Shown: one piece after another, positions 40,014-49,828 of the stretch
Layout: each line of letters begins with the position of its first letter
How positions within the stretch are numbered: position 1 is the first letter of the stretch
Assembly: GCA_021851735.1 (NCBI GenBank)
Contig: JAJZCD010000002.1
Location: 1 to 64,000, forward strand
Direction of reading: 5' to 3'
DNA from: a bacterium
GTDB taxonomy: Bacteria > Patescibacteriota > Saccharimonadia > Saccharimonadales > UBA4665
Length of the DNA stretch: 64,000 nucleotides
Position numbers and translations under genes: made by a program
The notes under the pieces: model-generated
What the model saw: only the letters and a program-made list of their open reading frames with translations
Databases searched by the model: none
What the model was told of the DNA's origin: nothing

Positions 40014-42970
40014 TGAAATTCACTGCGGGGAACCGTCGTAAGGCCACCGAGTACGAAAAAGACTTGGTGCAGCAATGGAAAAAGAATAAGACATTTGAGA
40101 AGTCTATCGAGCAGCGTCCAAAAAGTAATTCGTACGTATTTTACGATGGGCCGCCGTTTATTACTGGCATACCACATCACGGTACGTTACTGAGTAGCAT
40201 CGCAAAAGATGTGGTGCCACGTTATTGGACTATGAAGGGAAAACGCGTGGAACGTGTCTGGGGCTGGGACTGTCATGGCTTGCCAGCCGAGGTTTTTACT
40301 GAGAAGAAGTTGGGTATCCAAGACCGTCGTGATATTGGTACTAAGATTACCCTTGAGGAATATATCACAACTTGTCGCGACAATATGGTACAGACGGGTA
40401 GCATGTGGGAGGACACCATTGATCGGATTGGCCGATGGGTTAATTTCAAGGGTGCCTATCGTACTATGGACAAGGATTACATGGAGAGTGTCTGGTGGGC
40501 ATTCAAGCAATTATACGACAAAGGTAAGGTCTACGAGGGTGAAAAAGTACTGTTGTATTGTACACGTGACGCTACACCTCTCAGTAAGGCTGAAGTCACA
40601 ATGGATGCAGGCAGCTACAAAGATGTCAACGACCCGAGTGTGTATGTAAAATTCAAGCTGAAAGACGAGGAAAAATATCTGCTTGCCTGGACAACGACAC
40701 CGTGGACATTGCCAGCGAATACCGCTACGGCCGTCCATAAAGATGCTGATTATAGCGAGGTGAAGTTAGAAGACGGTAGTGTCGTGATAGTGGCAACCAA
40801 GCTGATGGAAAGAGTACTTACTGATGAAAGACATAAACCGATACCGTTTACATTGGTAGGCACACTGAAGGGTGCTGATTTGGTGGGTAAAAGCTACGAG
40901 CCGCTTTTTGAAGACCGTGGTGAAAAAGCCCATAAAGTATGGCATGCAGATTATGTGAGTATGGAAGAAGGAACTGGCATTGTGCACTTGGCCCCAGCTT
41001 ATGGCGAGGAAGACTATGAACTAAGCAAGGAGAGCGGCTTCCCATTTGTGAGCATTATCGACGCCAATGGCCTATATACTGAAGGTGAGTGGCAAGGCCA
41101 GAATGTGTGGGATGCCAATAAGCCTATAGCCAAGCACCTACATGCTCGTGGTGTGGTCTGGAAAATAGAGTATGTGGTGCACAGTTACCCACACTGCTAT
41201 CGTTGCGGTACGCGTCTGATGTACCGAGCGCATCCCAGCTGGTTTATTGACATTAACGGCCAACGCCAGCTGATGCTCAATGAAAATGAGCATGTAAGCT
41301 GGTTCCCTAAGCATCTCAAGGAAGGACGCTTCCGCAAGACAGTTGAGAGTGCTCCAGATTGGAATGTTAGTCGTGATCGATTTTGGGCAACGGCTATGCC
41401 GGTATGGAAAGGTACCGACAAACAAGGCAACGAGCACGTCAAAGTCATAGGTAGCTATGCGGAATTGAAGGAATTGAGTGGCGTTGAGCTTGAAGACTAC
41501 CATCGCCCATGGGTCGATGACGTTGAGTTCGATCTAGACGGTGTGCATTATAAGCGTATCGACAAGGTACTTGATTGTTGGTTCGAGAGTGGTAGCATGC
41601 CATTTGCACAGTTTCATTATCCGTTCGAGAACGTTGATAAATTTGAGGCGAACTATCCAGGCGATTACATCGTGGAATATGTAGGGCAAGTCCGTGCATG
41701 GTTTTACTATGTGCATGCCGTGAATGTGGCACTATTCGGTAAGCATGCCTTTAAACACGTGAATGTTACTGGTAACCTGGCTGGGAACGACGGCCGTAAG
41801 ATGAGCAAGCTTTATGGCAACTATACTGACCCGAATGAGCTGATGGATCTATATAGTGCCGATGCGCTGAGATTCCTACTTATGAGTTCTCCTCTCATGA
41901 ATGGAGAAGATTTTGCGCTACAGGATAAGGAAGTCCTGGATGTACAGCGTAAGCTAGCTATGATCTGGAATATGTACGACTTTTTTACGATGTATGCGTC
42001 CGTTGATGGTTGGGAGTGGAATGGTAAGCACGAAGACCCGTCTGCAAGTGTCGTAAATCCCCTCGACAAGTGGGTGCTGTCGCGATTACACCAGCTGCAA
42101 GATCATGTGACTGAAAAGATGGATGCTTATGATATACCCGGTGCAATGGAACCAATCTTAGGCTTCATAGATGACGCCAGTAACTGGTATGTGCGTCGTT
42201 CGCGGCGTCGTTTTTGGCGATCTCGAAATGAACAAAGCATAAATATCAATGAAGAGGATTCTCAGGCAGACCAAGATAAAGATGATGCGTACCGGACGTT
42301 ACATTATGTGCTGGTACATCTGAGTATGATTTTGGCACCCTTTGTGCCATTTTTGGCTGAAGAGCTCTATTGCAAGCTCACTGGTGGCGAAAGCGTACAT
42401 TTGTTAGACTGGCCGAAGGCTGGCGCTATCGACGAAGATGTCATAGCAAAAATGACGGTCGTGCGCACGATAATCAATGAAGGTCTGTCACGAAGAGCGA
42501 GCAATAAACTTAAGGTAAGACAACCGCTTGCTGCTGTCAGCCTGCGCGGTAAGACTGTGAATTTCTTATCTCATGAAGCGGCGCACTCGAGTTTCTACGC
42601 TAATATACTGCTCGAGGAACTCAATGTTAAACGGGTAGATTTGCACCCTGGCGACGAGCCATTATTAGTTGAGCTGGATACCGATATTACGCCAGAACTG
42701 CAGCGTGAGGGTCTAATGCGAGAATTAGTACGACAGGTACAGTCCGCACGTAAGGCTGCAGGACTAAATGTTGATGATCGTATAATGCTCAGTGTTGTTT
42801 CTACTGAAAGAGATGTGTTACATACACTAGAGACGTATGGAGAGACTCTTAAGTCCGAGACGCTCGCCGTCGACTTAAACAAGGACCTACCATTGGAAAA
42901 AGCCTATACTGTAAGTTTCACCATTGATGGCTACCAGATAGAGGTCTCTCTCGCTAAAGCGGTATCTTAA
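40013..42970 (+). CDS. ileS: isoleucyl-tRNA synthetase
   Basis: Class I synthetase that charges tRNA-Ile. 985 residues: HIGH-type GIPHHGTLLSS near residue 52, editing CP1 domain with TTTPWTLPAN, KMSKS-type DGRKMSKLYG near residue 595, anticodon-binding helical domain from about 690. Length is normal. It is translationally coupled to the CYTH gene (TAATG) and controlled by the upstream T-box leader. Confidence 0.96.
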   Translation: MKFTAGNRRKATEYEKDLVQQWKKNKTFEKSIEQRPKSNSYVFYDGPPFITGIPHHGTLLSSIAKDVVPRYWTMKGKRVERVWGWDCHGLPAEVFTEKKLGIQDRRDIGTKITLEEYITTCRDNMVQTGSMWEDTIDRIGRWVNFKGAYRTMDKDYMESVWWAFKQLYDKGKVYEGEKVLLYCTRDATPLSKAEVTMDAGSYKDVNDPSVYVKFKLKDEEKYLLAWTTTPWTLPANTATAVHKDADYSEVKLEDGSVVIVATKLMERVLTDERHKPIPFTLVGTLKGADLVGKSYEPLFEDRGEKAHKVWHADYVSMEEGTGIVHLAPAYGEEDYELSKESGFPFVSIIDANGLYTEGEWQGQNVWDANKPIAKHLHARGVVWKIEYVVHSYPHCYRCGTRLMYRAHPSWFIDINGQRQLMLNENEHVSWFPKHLKEGRFRKTVESAPDWNVSRDRFWATAMPVWKGTDKQGNEHVKVIGSYAELKELSGVELEDYHRPWVDDVEFDLDGVHYKRIDKVLDCWFESGSMPFAQFHYPFENVDKFEANYPGDYIVEYVGQVRAWFYYVHAVNVALFGKHAFKHVNVTGNLAGNDGRKMSKLYGNYTDPNELMDLYSADALRFLLMSSPLMNGEDFALQDKEVLDVQRKLAMIWNMYDFFTMYASVDGWEWNGKHEDPSASVVNPLDKWVLSRLHQLQDHVTEKMDAYDIPGAMEPILGFIDDASNWYVRRSRRRFWRSRNEQSININEEDSQADQDKDDAYRTLHYVLVHLSMILAPFVPFLAEELYCKLTGGESVHLLDWPKAGAIDEDVIAKMTVVRTIINEGLSRRASNKLKVRQPLAAVSLRGKTVNFLSHEAAHSSFYANILLEELNVKRVDLHPGDEPLLVELDTDITPELQREGLMRELVRQVQSARKAAGLNVDDRIMLSVVSTERDVLHTLETYGETLKSETLAVDLNKDLPLEKAYTVSFTIDGYQIEVSLAKAVS

Positions 42971-43465
42971 CCCACATTGCGCAGCTTTAGCTGAAATTTT
43001 AAAGGGCCATGAAACGCACGAGCATGCCATCCTTTGGAGGACATCATATCTTCAACGCCGGAGAAATCTAGCTTGAAGACGCACGAAGAAGTAATCCGTG
43101 GGGTCGAGCTTAGGTAGCTGAAGTGGCCACAGTGGCATAGTAAGCTGTGGATAAACTCTGTCTATGGTAAGTAGCATTTTTCTAAAAGTAGTAATATAGA
43201 CTACAAAAAATAGATAATCAATGCCCGCAATGTCAATAATTACAAGGTACTATAACAGTACTGAGTAACATATTTTGATGTATAAAACACAATCATTAAT
43301 TAATCGTAGGCCGCCATATTAGTTGGTAATCTTATTGCTTCCACTGTCTACAAGATTTATTCAGTTCTCTATTGCAACAAAGGTTCCAAAGAGAGAAAAT
43401 AGAAAGGTGTTTACGGTTAACATAAAAAATATCTAGAACACAAACTAAAACAATTAAAAAACAAA
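42971..43465. other. 495-nt non-coding, AT-rich region
   Basis: No gene recognised. It contains one DnaA-box-like TGTGGATAA (43146-43154) followed by an AT-rich stretch, but only a single box, so an origin is not supported. The last 80 nt form the leader of the giant surface protein and have no Shine-Dalgarno. Confidence 0.5.
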
Positions 43466-46400
43466 ATGACCAGGTTGACACCGATAAAACGGGTACTCTT
43501 TGAGCACAGACTTATTCATGTGCTGTCCGTTCTGTTTGGTGTTTTCGTTTTTTCCTTCATTAGCTGGCAATCGCCGCAACTGGCATATGCTGCGTCATCT
43601 AATACCATTAACTTCCAAGCGCGACTACAGACAGCATCCGGTGCTATCGTGCCGGATGGTTACTACAACATCGAATTCCAATTGTATAATGCGTCTTCTG
43701 GTGGAACGGCACTCTGGACGGAAGACTATACGTCGACAAGTGGCCCCGGTGGAACTGATGCTCGTGTGCAGACGATTAACGGCTACTTTTCCGTACAGCT
43801 AGGTAGTATCACTAGCTTTCCATCGACGATTGATTGGAGCCAGCAATTGTACCTGACTATGAATGTTGGTGGTACCGGTACAAGTGTCGTAGGACCGAGT
43901 AGCGCAAACCCGACTGGGTGGGACGGTGCAATGAACCCGCGCCTACCGCTGACAGCTGTGCCGTATGCTTTCCAATCTCAGCAGGCTGCTCAGGCAACTG
44001 AACTATCTAGCACAAACGTTAATGGAACTAGTACGCTGTCATTCCAGGGGTCTAGCAGTGGTAACCAGAGCTTTGTGATCCAAGATCAGGGGGCTGCCGG
44101 GACCTACAATCTGCTGACACAGAACCAGGCAAACAACAGCTACATCCAACTACAGGGAAGTACCCCTGGCACTGCCCAGACAGGTAATTTTAATATATCT
44201 GGGACTGGTGTCGTGGGGACAGAGCTGTATACACCGATCCTTGACGCCGCGACGTCTGGTGGCACGCTCAGTATTGGCTCTACTAACTCTGCCACTGGTA
44301 TCCTCAACCTAGGTACGACTACCACCACTGGTGCTATCGCTATTGGTGGCGTATCACAGACGGGAAGTTTGACGGTGGGTGACTCAACGCTGACGAACTC
44401 TATCGGCATTGGTACTGGGTCTACTGCGAGTGGAGACACTCAAACAGTTAATATTGGTACGGGTGGACTCAGCGGCGCAACAACGAACGTTACGATTGGT
44501 TCGACGGCTAGTGGAGGCGCCCTGACTACTCAAGCCGAAGGCATCTCAAACACCTTGACCGGCAGTGCTACGGCTCCGAGTGATGTCGTGAAAACTGCTA
44601 CTAACTCTACTACTGCTTTGCAGGTGCAAAATGCTTCCGGCTACCAAACTCTTAACGTCAATACCATTAACGGTACCACCACCCTCGGCAATATAACAAC
44701 CACCACCGGTTCCGGTGTAGCCGGTAGCCTGTCTCTGGCTGACGGTACTAGTGACGGCTTTGGTGCTACGATCAATACCACCACTTTGACTGCCAACCAG
44801 ACTATTACTATCCCCAATGCCAGTGGTACAGTGTGTCTGGATGCAGGTAATTGTCATGCCACCTACTCTAAGACTGCCACTGCGGTCGTTGCCATGGGTG
44901 CGACTACTGGTTGTACCGGTACGGTACCAGTAGAATCGAGTGATCCGAAGGGTGCCGACTATGTCGATACCAGCTGTACGTCTGCCCAGACTACGATCAA
45001 TAGCGCCATTAGTGCAGTCAGCGCAGCTGGCGGCGGCATAGTCTACCTGGAGGATGGCACCTATATCATATCCGGCTCGGTTACGATTGCCTCGAACGTG
45101 ACCCTCGAAGGCGCGGGCGCTAACACTGTCATCGAGCTTGAGAATGGCGCCAATGCTGCCGTGACTATGATTAACATCGGTTCGAGCACTAGTAATGTGG
45201 TCGTCAAAGACCTCACCCTTAACGGTAACAAGGCTAACCAGACGAGCGGTAGTACCTACGGAGTCAATGATGTGACGAATAGTACGCCAGGCGTCCAGTT
45301 GAACCATCTGTCGGTTGAGAACATGTACGGTAGCGCGTACGGGGTTATGCTGGCTGGATCTGGCACTGGTAGTGATTCGGTGACAAACTCATACATTGCC
45401 TCGAATGCTGGCATCGGTGTTTATTCATCAACTGCTAACGCGTTTATCGCGGATAACGTTATAACGGGTAATAGTGGAAAAGGCATTGACGTGACTGGTG
45501 CTGGCACAACAATTACCAGTAACACGGTGACAAGTAACAGTAGCTACGGTATTTATGCCACCAGTGGCAAGGGCATGGTTGTTAGCAATAATACCATTGC
45601 CTCGAACACGAGCTACGGCATGTATCTCTTGGGAGCGCCTGGTCTAAGTGTAACGGGTAACAGTCTGACTAACAACGCTGGCGGTATTAATGAAGCGGCA
45701 TCGAATGCAATTATTTCAGGCAATACTTTAACGAATAATACGACGTTTGGTATAGATCTTGAATCCGGGTCGACTGGAGACGTCGTTGAAGACAATACTA
45801 TCTCATTGCCTTCGACCGGTGCTTATGATGGTATTTACGTCTCTAACACTGCTAGTGGTAACTCGGTCACCAACAACACGATTCTTGGCAATGGTGGCAC
45901 CGGGGTGGCGATTTATACTCAGGCGGGGGCGCTAAATACTTACCTATCAGGTAACTCTTACTCCGGCACCGGAGCGACCACCATTTCAGATAACGCGCTG
46001 AGCACCCGGTATGGCTCCCAACTCACCAACAATGGTGATCTAGCAATACAGAATGACGGTGCCACGGTCATTGGCAGTACCCTGCAAGGAGGTGCTACCC
46101 TGAGTGTGACCGGTGGTTACACTAGCAGCCAGCTGACGGCACCGAACTGGGGATTTGGCGGCGTTAACTATGGGGGCACATCTGGCGCCACAACTTGGGG
46201 CTACGAGGTGACTGCACTGGATGGTACTGGTGAGACGGTAGCGTCGACTCAAAAGACCATTACAAACGGTAACGCTACCCTGTCATCAACTAACTACAAC
46301 ACGGTCACTTTCCAGCTTGAACCAGGTGCTATCAAATACAATATCTACCGAACAACGGCTGGTGGGACACCGAATACAACCGGTTTGGTTACGACCATTA

Positions 46401-48670
46401 CTGCTGGTACATTGACTGCTACGAACGGAACAGTAACAGAGCCGTCCAATAGTGATCTAGAATGGAAAGACACCGGTTTCGCAGCTACCGCCATAACTCC
46501 GCCAAGTACCAATACAACCGCTGGCATTAACATTGCTGGCGCTCTTGATTCTGCCGTTCTCGGTGGCACGCTCAGTATTGGCTCTACTAACTCTGCCACT
46601 GGTATCCTCAACCTAGGTACGACTACCACCACTGGTGCTATCGCTATTGGTGGCGTATCACAGACGGGAAGTTTGACGGTGGGTGACTCAACGCTGACGA
46701 ACTCTATCGGCATTGGTACTGGGTCTACTGCGAGTGGAGACACTCAAACAGTTAATATTGGTACGGGTGGACTCAGCGGCGCAACAACGAACGTTACGAT
46801 TGGTTCGACGGCTAGTGGAGGCGCCCTGACTACTCAAGCCGAAGGCATCTCAAACACCTTGACCGGCAGTGCTACGGCTCCGAGTGATGTCGTGAAAACT
46901 GCTACTAACTCTACTACTGCTTTGCAGGTGCAAAATGCTTCCGGCTACCAAACTCTTAACGTCAATACCATTAACGGTACCACCACCCTCGGCAATATAA
47001 CAACCACCACCGGTTCCGGTGTAGCCGGTAGCCTGTCTCTGGCTGACGGTACTAGTGACGGCTTTGGTGCTACGATCAATACCACCACTTTGACTGCCAA
47101 CCAGACTATTACCTTGCCAAACGCCAGTGGTACTGTGTGTTTAGACTCTCAGAACTGCAGTACTGCTGGCAGCGGTTATATATTGAACCAGAGTGCTACC
47201 CCCGGCACTGCTCAGACGGGCAACTTCAATATCTCGGGAGCAGGTATCGTCGGTACCGAGCTATATACGCCCATTCTTGATGCCGCGACATCTGGCGGTA
47301 CGCTTTTTCTTGGTGATGCCAATACTTATACCGGTTCTATCGTCGTTGGCTACGGTATGAGTACCGGGGGTATCACGCTCGGTTCTGGGGGCGGCACCGG
47401 TACGATCACGGTTGGTAAGTCAACAGCTACCAATACCGTTGACATCGGCAATGGCTCAACGGCAAGCGGCAGTACACAAACGATCAATATCGCCGCTAGT
47501 GGCCTGAGTGGCGCCACCACAAACGTGACGATTGGTTCCACGGCCAGCGGAGGAACACTGGCTCTGCAGGCCGAGGGCATTACAAACACCATGACCGGTA
47601 GCGCTACGGCTCCGAGTGAGGTCGTGAAGTCTACTACCAACTCTACTACCGCCTTCCAGATTCAGAACTCGAGTGGAGTAGCTGTATTGAATGCCGATAC
47701 CACAAATGCTCGGATCGGTATTGGCACTGCTACGCCCAATGCAACACTGGATGTAGCTGGTGACACCTATCTCGGCGACAAGACGCTGACCGCGAACGAC
47801 CAAGCTGAGGTCTGTCTGTTCGGTAACAGCACCTGCTCATACGCCCAAGCTGGTGCCTATAACAGTATGCTCCAAATATTCGGCGGGGCTGGCCAATCGC
47901 GCGCGCTCCAGCTTTATCAGACAGTGAATGGATCGGCATACATTGACGCTACATACTCAACGCTTGAGCTTATGACTTCCGCAACTAGTACAGATATTAA
48001 TCTGAGCCCGACTGGGAGTGTAACGATTGGCAGCGGCTCTACTCCAGTGGCAAGTCCTACGATATTTGTACTTGCAAGTGGCTCCAGCAGCACCGATCCA
48101 ACGACGGTAATCAACGGAGGCATGTATTATAACAGTACTATGAAGTCGTTCCGATGTGGACAGAATGGGATGTGGGTATCGTGTAGTGGGCTCGTGGCAA
48201 GCAGCACTACTGTCCCTTCGGCTATTACGGGAACGTCAACCTACACATCACTCGGTGACTCGTACACGATCCCCGCCAATGATTGTCAGCCTGGTGTCAC
48301 ATATGTGGTTAATGCGGGCGGGCAGTACTGGACAAACGGTCAGTCGGGTACATCCTTATCTGCAGCTGTCTTTGAAGGTTCAAACAATATTGCTGGTAAT
48401 ACGAACAGTGTGCCTGCAAATGTTTCTGGAGGGTTTTGGAGTTTACAAGCAACAATTACGTGTGCAAGTACAACCTCAGTTTCTACTACAGGCTTCTTTG
48501 GGACGGGGCCTAATAGCAGCCCGAAATTTAGCCCGTTCACCTTTAGTGGTGCGGCCTGGACATCTACTAGCACTGCCCTGACTATAAAGGCAGACTTTTC
48601 TGGGACTGTTAATGGCCTTGATCGGATGACCATTCAGGAGTTCACTGTGCAACGTCTTGGCTCGCCGTAG
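43466..48670 (+). CDS. giant secreted fibre/adhesin-like protein with beta-helix and duplicated domain
   Basis: 1,734 residues. Signal peptide about 1-42 (ending LAYAA). Residues about 43-180 have the pattern INFQARLQTASG...YYNIEFQLYNASSGG, seen in CPR fibre-like proteins. Gly/Thr/Ser-rich beta repeats follow. Residues about 500-845 look like a right-handed parallel beta-helix (repeated short strands with Asn, such as SNTVTSNSSYGIYATSG), as in pectate-lyase-like proteins. Two exact copies of a 183-residue segment (about 265-447 and 1033-1215) flank this helix, with a third diverged copy at about 1270-1390. The C-terminal 170 residues, after SFRCGQNGMWVSC, may form a binding head. There is no C-terminal anchor. 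Likely a cell-surface or attachment fibre, but function is inferred. Confidence 0.8.
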   Translation: MTRLTPIKRVLFEHRLIHVLSVLFGVFVFSFISWQSPQLAYAASSNTINFQARLQTASGAIVPDGYYNIEFQLYNASSGGTALWTEDYTSTSGPGGTDARVQTINGYFSVQLGSITSFPSTIDWSQQLYLTMNVGGTGTSVVGPSSANPTGWDGAMNPRLPLTAVPYAFQSQQAAQATELSSTNVNGTSTLSFQGSSSGNQSFVIQDQGAAGTYNLLTQNQANNSYIQLQGSTPGTAQTGNFNISGTGVVGTELYTPILDAATSGGTLSIGSTNSATGILNLGTTTTTGAIAIGGVSQTGSLTVGDSTLTNSIGIGTGSTASGDTQTVNIGTGGLSGATTNVTIGSTASGGALTTQAEGISNTLTGSATAPSDVVKTATNSTTALQVQNASGYQTLNVNTINGTTTLGNITTTTGSGVAGSLSLADGTSDGFGATINTTTLTANQTITIPNASGTVCLDAGNCHATYSKTATAVVAMGATTGCTGTVPVESSDPKGADYVDTSCTSAQTTINSAISAVSAAGGGIVYLEDGTYIISGSVTIASNVTLEGAGANTVIELENGANAAVTMINIGSSTSNVVVKDLTLNGNKANQTSGSTYGVNDVTNSTPGVQLNHLSVENMYGSAYGVMLAGSGTGSDSVTNSYIASNAGIGVYSSTANAFIADNVITGNSGKGIDVTGAGTTITSNTVTSNSSYGIYATSGKGMVVSNNTIASNTSYGMYLLGAPGLSVTGNSLTNNAGGINEAASNAIISGNTLTNNTTFGIDLESGSTGDVVEDNTISLPSTGAYDGIYVSNTASGNSVTNNTILGNGGTGVAIYTQAGALNTYLSGNSYSGTGATTISDNALSTRYGSQLTNNGDLAIQNDGATVIGSTLQGGATLSVTGGYTSSQLTAPNWGFGGVNYGGTSGATTWGYEVTALDGTGETVASTQKTITNGNATLSSTNYNTVTFQLEPGAIKYNIYRTTAGGTPNTTGLVTTITAGTLTATNGTVTEPSNSDLEWKDTGFAATAITPPSTNTTAGINIAGALDSAVLGGTLSIGSTNSATGILNLGTTTTTGAIAIGGVSQTGSLTVGDSTLTNSIGIGTGSTASGDTQTVNIGTGGLSGATTNVTIGSTASGGALTTQAEGISNTLTGSATAPSDVVKTATNSTTALQVQNASGYQTLNVNTINGTTTLGNITTTTGSGVAGSLSLADGTSDGFGATINTTTLTANQTITLPNASGTVCLDSQNCSTAGSGYILNQSATPGTAQTGNFNISGAGIVGTELYTPILDAATSGGTLFLGDANTYTGSIVVGYGMSTGGITLGSGGGTGTITVGKSTATNTVDIGNGSTASGSTQTINIAASGLSGATTNVTIGSTASGGTLALQAEGITNTMTGSATAPSEVVKSTTNSTTAFQIQNSSGVAVLNADTTNARIGIGTATPNATLDVAGDTYLGDKTLTANDQAEVCLFGNSTCSYAQAGAYNSMLQIFGGAGQSRALQLYQTVNGSAYIDATYSTLELMTSATSTDINLSPTGSVTIGSGSTPVASPTIFVLASGSSSTDPTTVINGGMYYNSTMKSFRCGQNGMWVSCSGLVASSTTVPSAITGTSTYTSLGDSYTIPANDCQPGVTYVVNAGGQYWTNGQSGTSLSAAVFEGSNNIAGNTNSVPANVSGGFWSLQATITCASTTSVSTTGFFGTGPNSSPKFSPFTFSGAAWTSTSTALTIKADFSGTVNGLDRMTIQEFTVQRLGSP
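44258..44808 (+). repeat. 551-bp direct repeat, copy 1
   Basis: Compared base by base by eye with 46562-47112, no difference was seen over 551 bp. The copies are 2,304 bp (768 codons) apart and in frame. Identity begins at GGTGGCACGC and stops at CAGACTATTAC. Confidence 0.9.
46562..47112 (+). repeat. 551-bp direct repeat, copy 2
   Basis: Second copy of the 44258-44808 segment inside the giant surface-protein gene. Recombination between the copies would remove the beta-helix in frame. Confidence 0.9.
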
Positions 48671-48793
48671 GGGTGGTATCCATAGTAGTCTTCATAACCT
48701 CCTATGCTGCCACACATACCAGTCTTCAACCTCATGAAACATGAGAAACCGATGACTTGTTCAGCCTCGTCTTGCGTGAGAAGAGAGTGAGTC

Positions 48794-48822
48794 TTTACAG
48801 ATTGGGGCATACCTGGTACTAT
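48794..48822 (+). promoter_or_regulatory. rplU promoter
   Basis: TTTACA (48794-48799), 17-nt spacer, TACTAT (48817-48822); start near 48829, 35 nt before the ATG. Confidence 0.6.
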
Positions 48823-48863
48823 CTATTGGTACGTAAATTTCTTTTTGAGGAATATTAATAATT

Positions 48864-49172
48864 ATGAAAAAAGCAGTAATCGCAACTGGTGGTAAGCAAT
48901 ATGTTGTCACTGAAGGTAAAACCGTTACAGTCGAACGGCTAAAAGATGCAGACAAAAGTGTCACATTTGATGCGCTGATGGTCATTGATGGCGATAAAAC
49001 CACTGTAGGTACCCCATTCGTTAGTGGGGCAAGTGTTACCGCGAGTGTAGTGGATGGTGAAGCCAAGGCTGAAAAAGTAACGGCAATCCGTTATAAGGCT
49101 AAAAAACGCGTGCACAAAGTGCATGGCCATCGTCAATTACAGACAGTCCTCAAGATTGAGAAGATCGCCTAG
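48864..49172 (+). CDS. rplU: 50S ribosomal protein L21
   Basis: 102 residues: MKKAVIATGGKQYVVTEG start, GTPFVSGASVTASVV, and the conserved C-terminal YKAKKRVHKVHGHRQLQT. Binds 23S rRNA. Its usual partner rpmA (L27) does not follow; mobile-element remnants begin instead. Confidence 0.95.
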   Translation: MKKAVIATGGKQYVVTEGKTVTVERLKDADKSVTFDALMVIDGDKTTVGTPFVSGASVTASVVDGEAKAEKVTAIRYKAKKRVHKVHGHRQLQTVLKIEKIA

Positions 49173-49828
49173 CTAGTAGGTAGTCTCCTACGGTATGGTT
49201 TTTTAGAGTACTACATTATCCTGAGTAAGCCATCCATTGCATGTGCATAATCTACTAAGCATTAGGTGGCTTGTAGCAGCGCCGTAGACTAGCTCTCGCT
49301 GTTTGGGATTTGCCTCATAATCTTTGCCCAGTTTTCGGGTTAAGCCAGTTGAAGGTTTGGTCGCTCGCCCAATGCTTCGGTCGCATTGGACACCTTTGAG
49401 TATCTTGGCGTCCTCCCGATCCCGGATCTTTACAGGTACTAGCGCTCTCAGAGTTGGATTGAGCGCATTGAGAGGCGTACTGTCAGTATTGATTCGGGTG
49501 TTCCCAATCTACTCTAGAGCCGAAGAGCCCCTGACTTCAGTCAGGGGGTGAAAGGTGCTTCCCTGGGCAATAAGACAAAGTCTTGTCTTTTGCCCTGGAA
49601 AAAAGGCATGCGTAAGCATGCAGGAAGATGGAAGCCACGGACTTCAGTCCGTGGGGGTTCACTGTCGAGTCATACGTGCCAGTAGCTTGTTAACCCAACT
49701 ATTCTGGTCAAGCCTGAGCGACGAGGCAAGTTTTGTCCACGAGCGGGCGGGTAGGGTGGATAGTTATGAGAAATGTTTTCATGTGCTTTGACTTAGCAAA
49801 TCACTTCTTGTTAACCTCAGTTCGACAT
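49173..49828. other. mobile-element debris after rplU
   Basis: No intact gene. The plus-strand frame 49324-49551 (75 codons) and a minus-strand open frame of similar extent show no recognisable domain. The hairpin cluster at 49528-49654 looks like the right end of an IS200/IS605-type element, so this may be what is left of one. Confidence 0.45.
49528..49654 (+). mobile_element. IS200/IS605-type end palindromes (remnant)
   Basis: Hairpins CCCCTGAC/GTCAGGGG (49528-49547), a long stem at about 49564-49597, GCATGC/GCATGC (49606-49621) and CCACGGAC/GTCCGTGG (49635-49654). The last is flanked by GAAG on the left and GGGGTTCAC on the right, a pattern I associate with ends of tnpB-carrying IS605-family elements and their guide RNAs. 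No tnpA or tnpB gene is present. Confidence 0.5.

Noticed and set aside
43146-43154. DnaA-box-like TGTGGATAA followed by AT-rich DNA
   Set aside because: Only one box and no dnaA or dnaN nearby; a replication origin cannot be supported.
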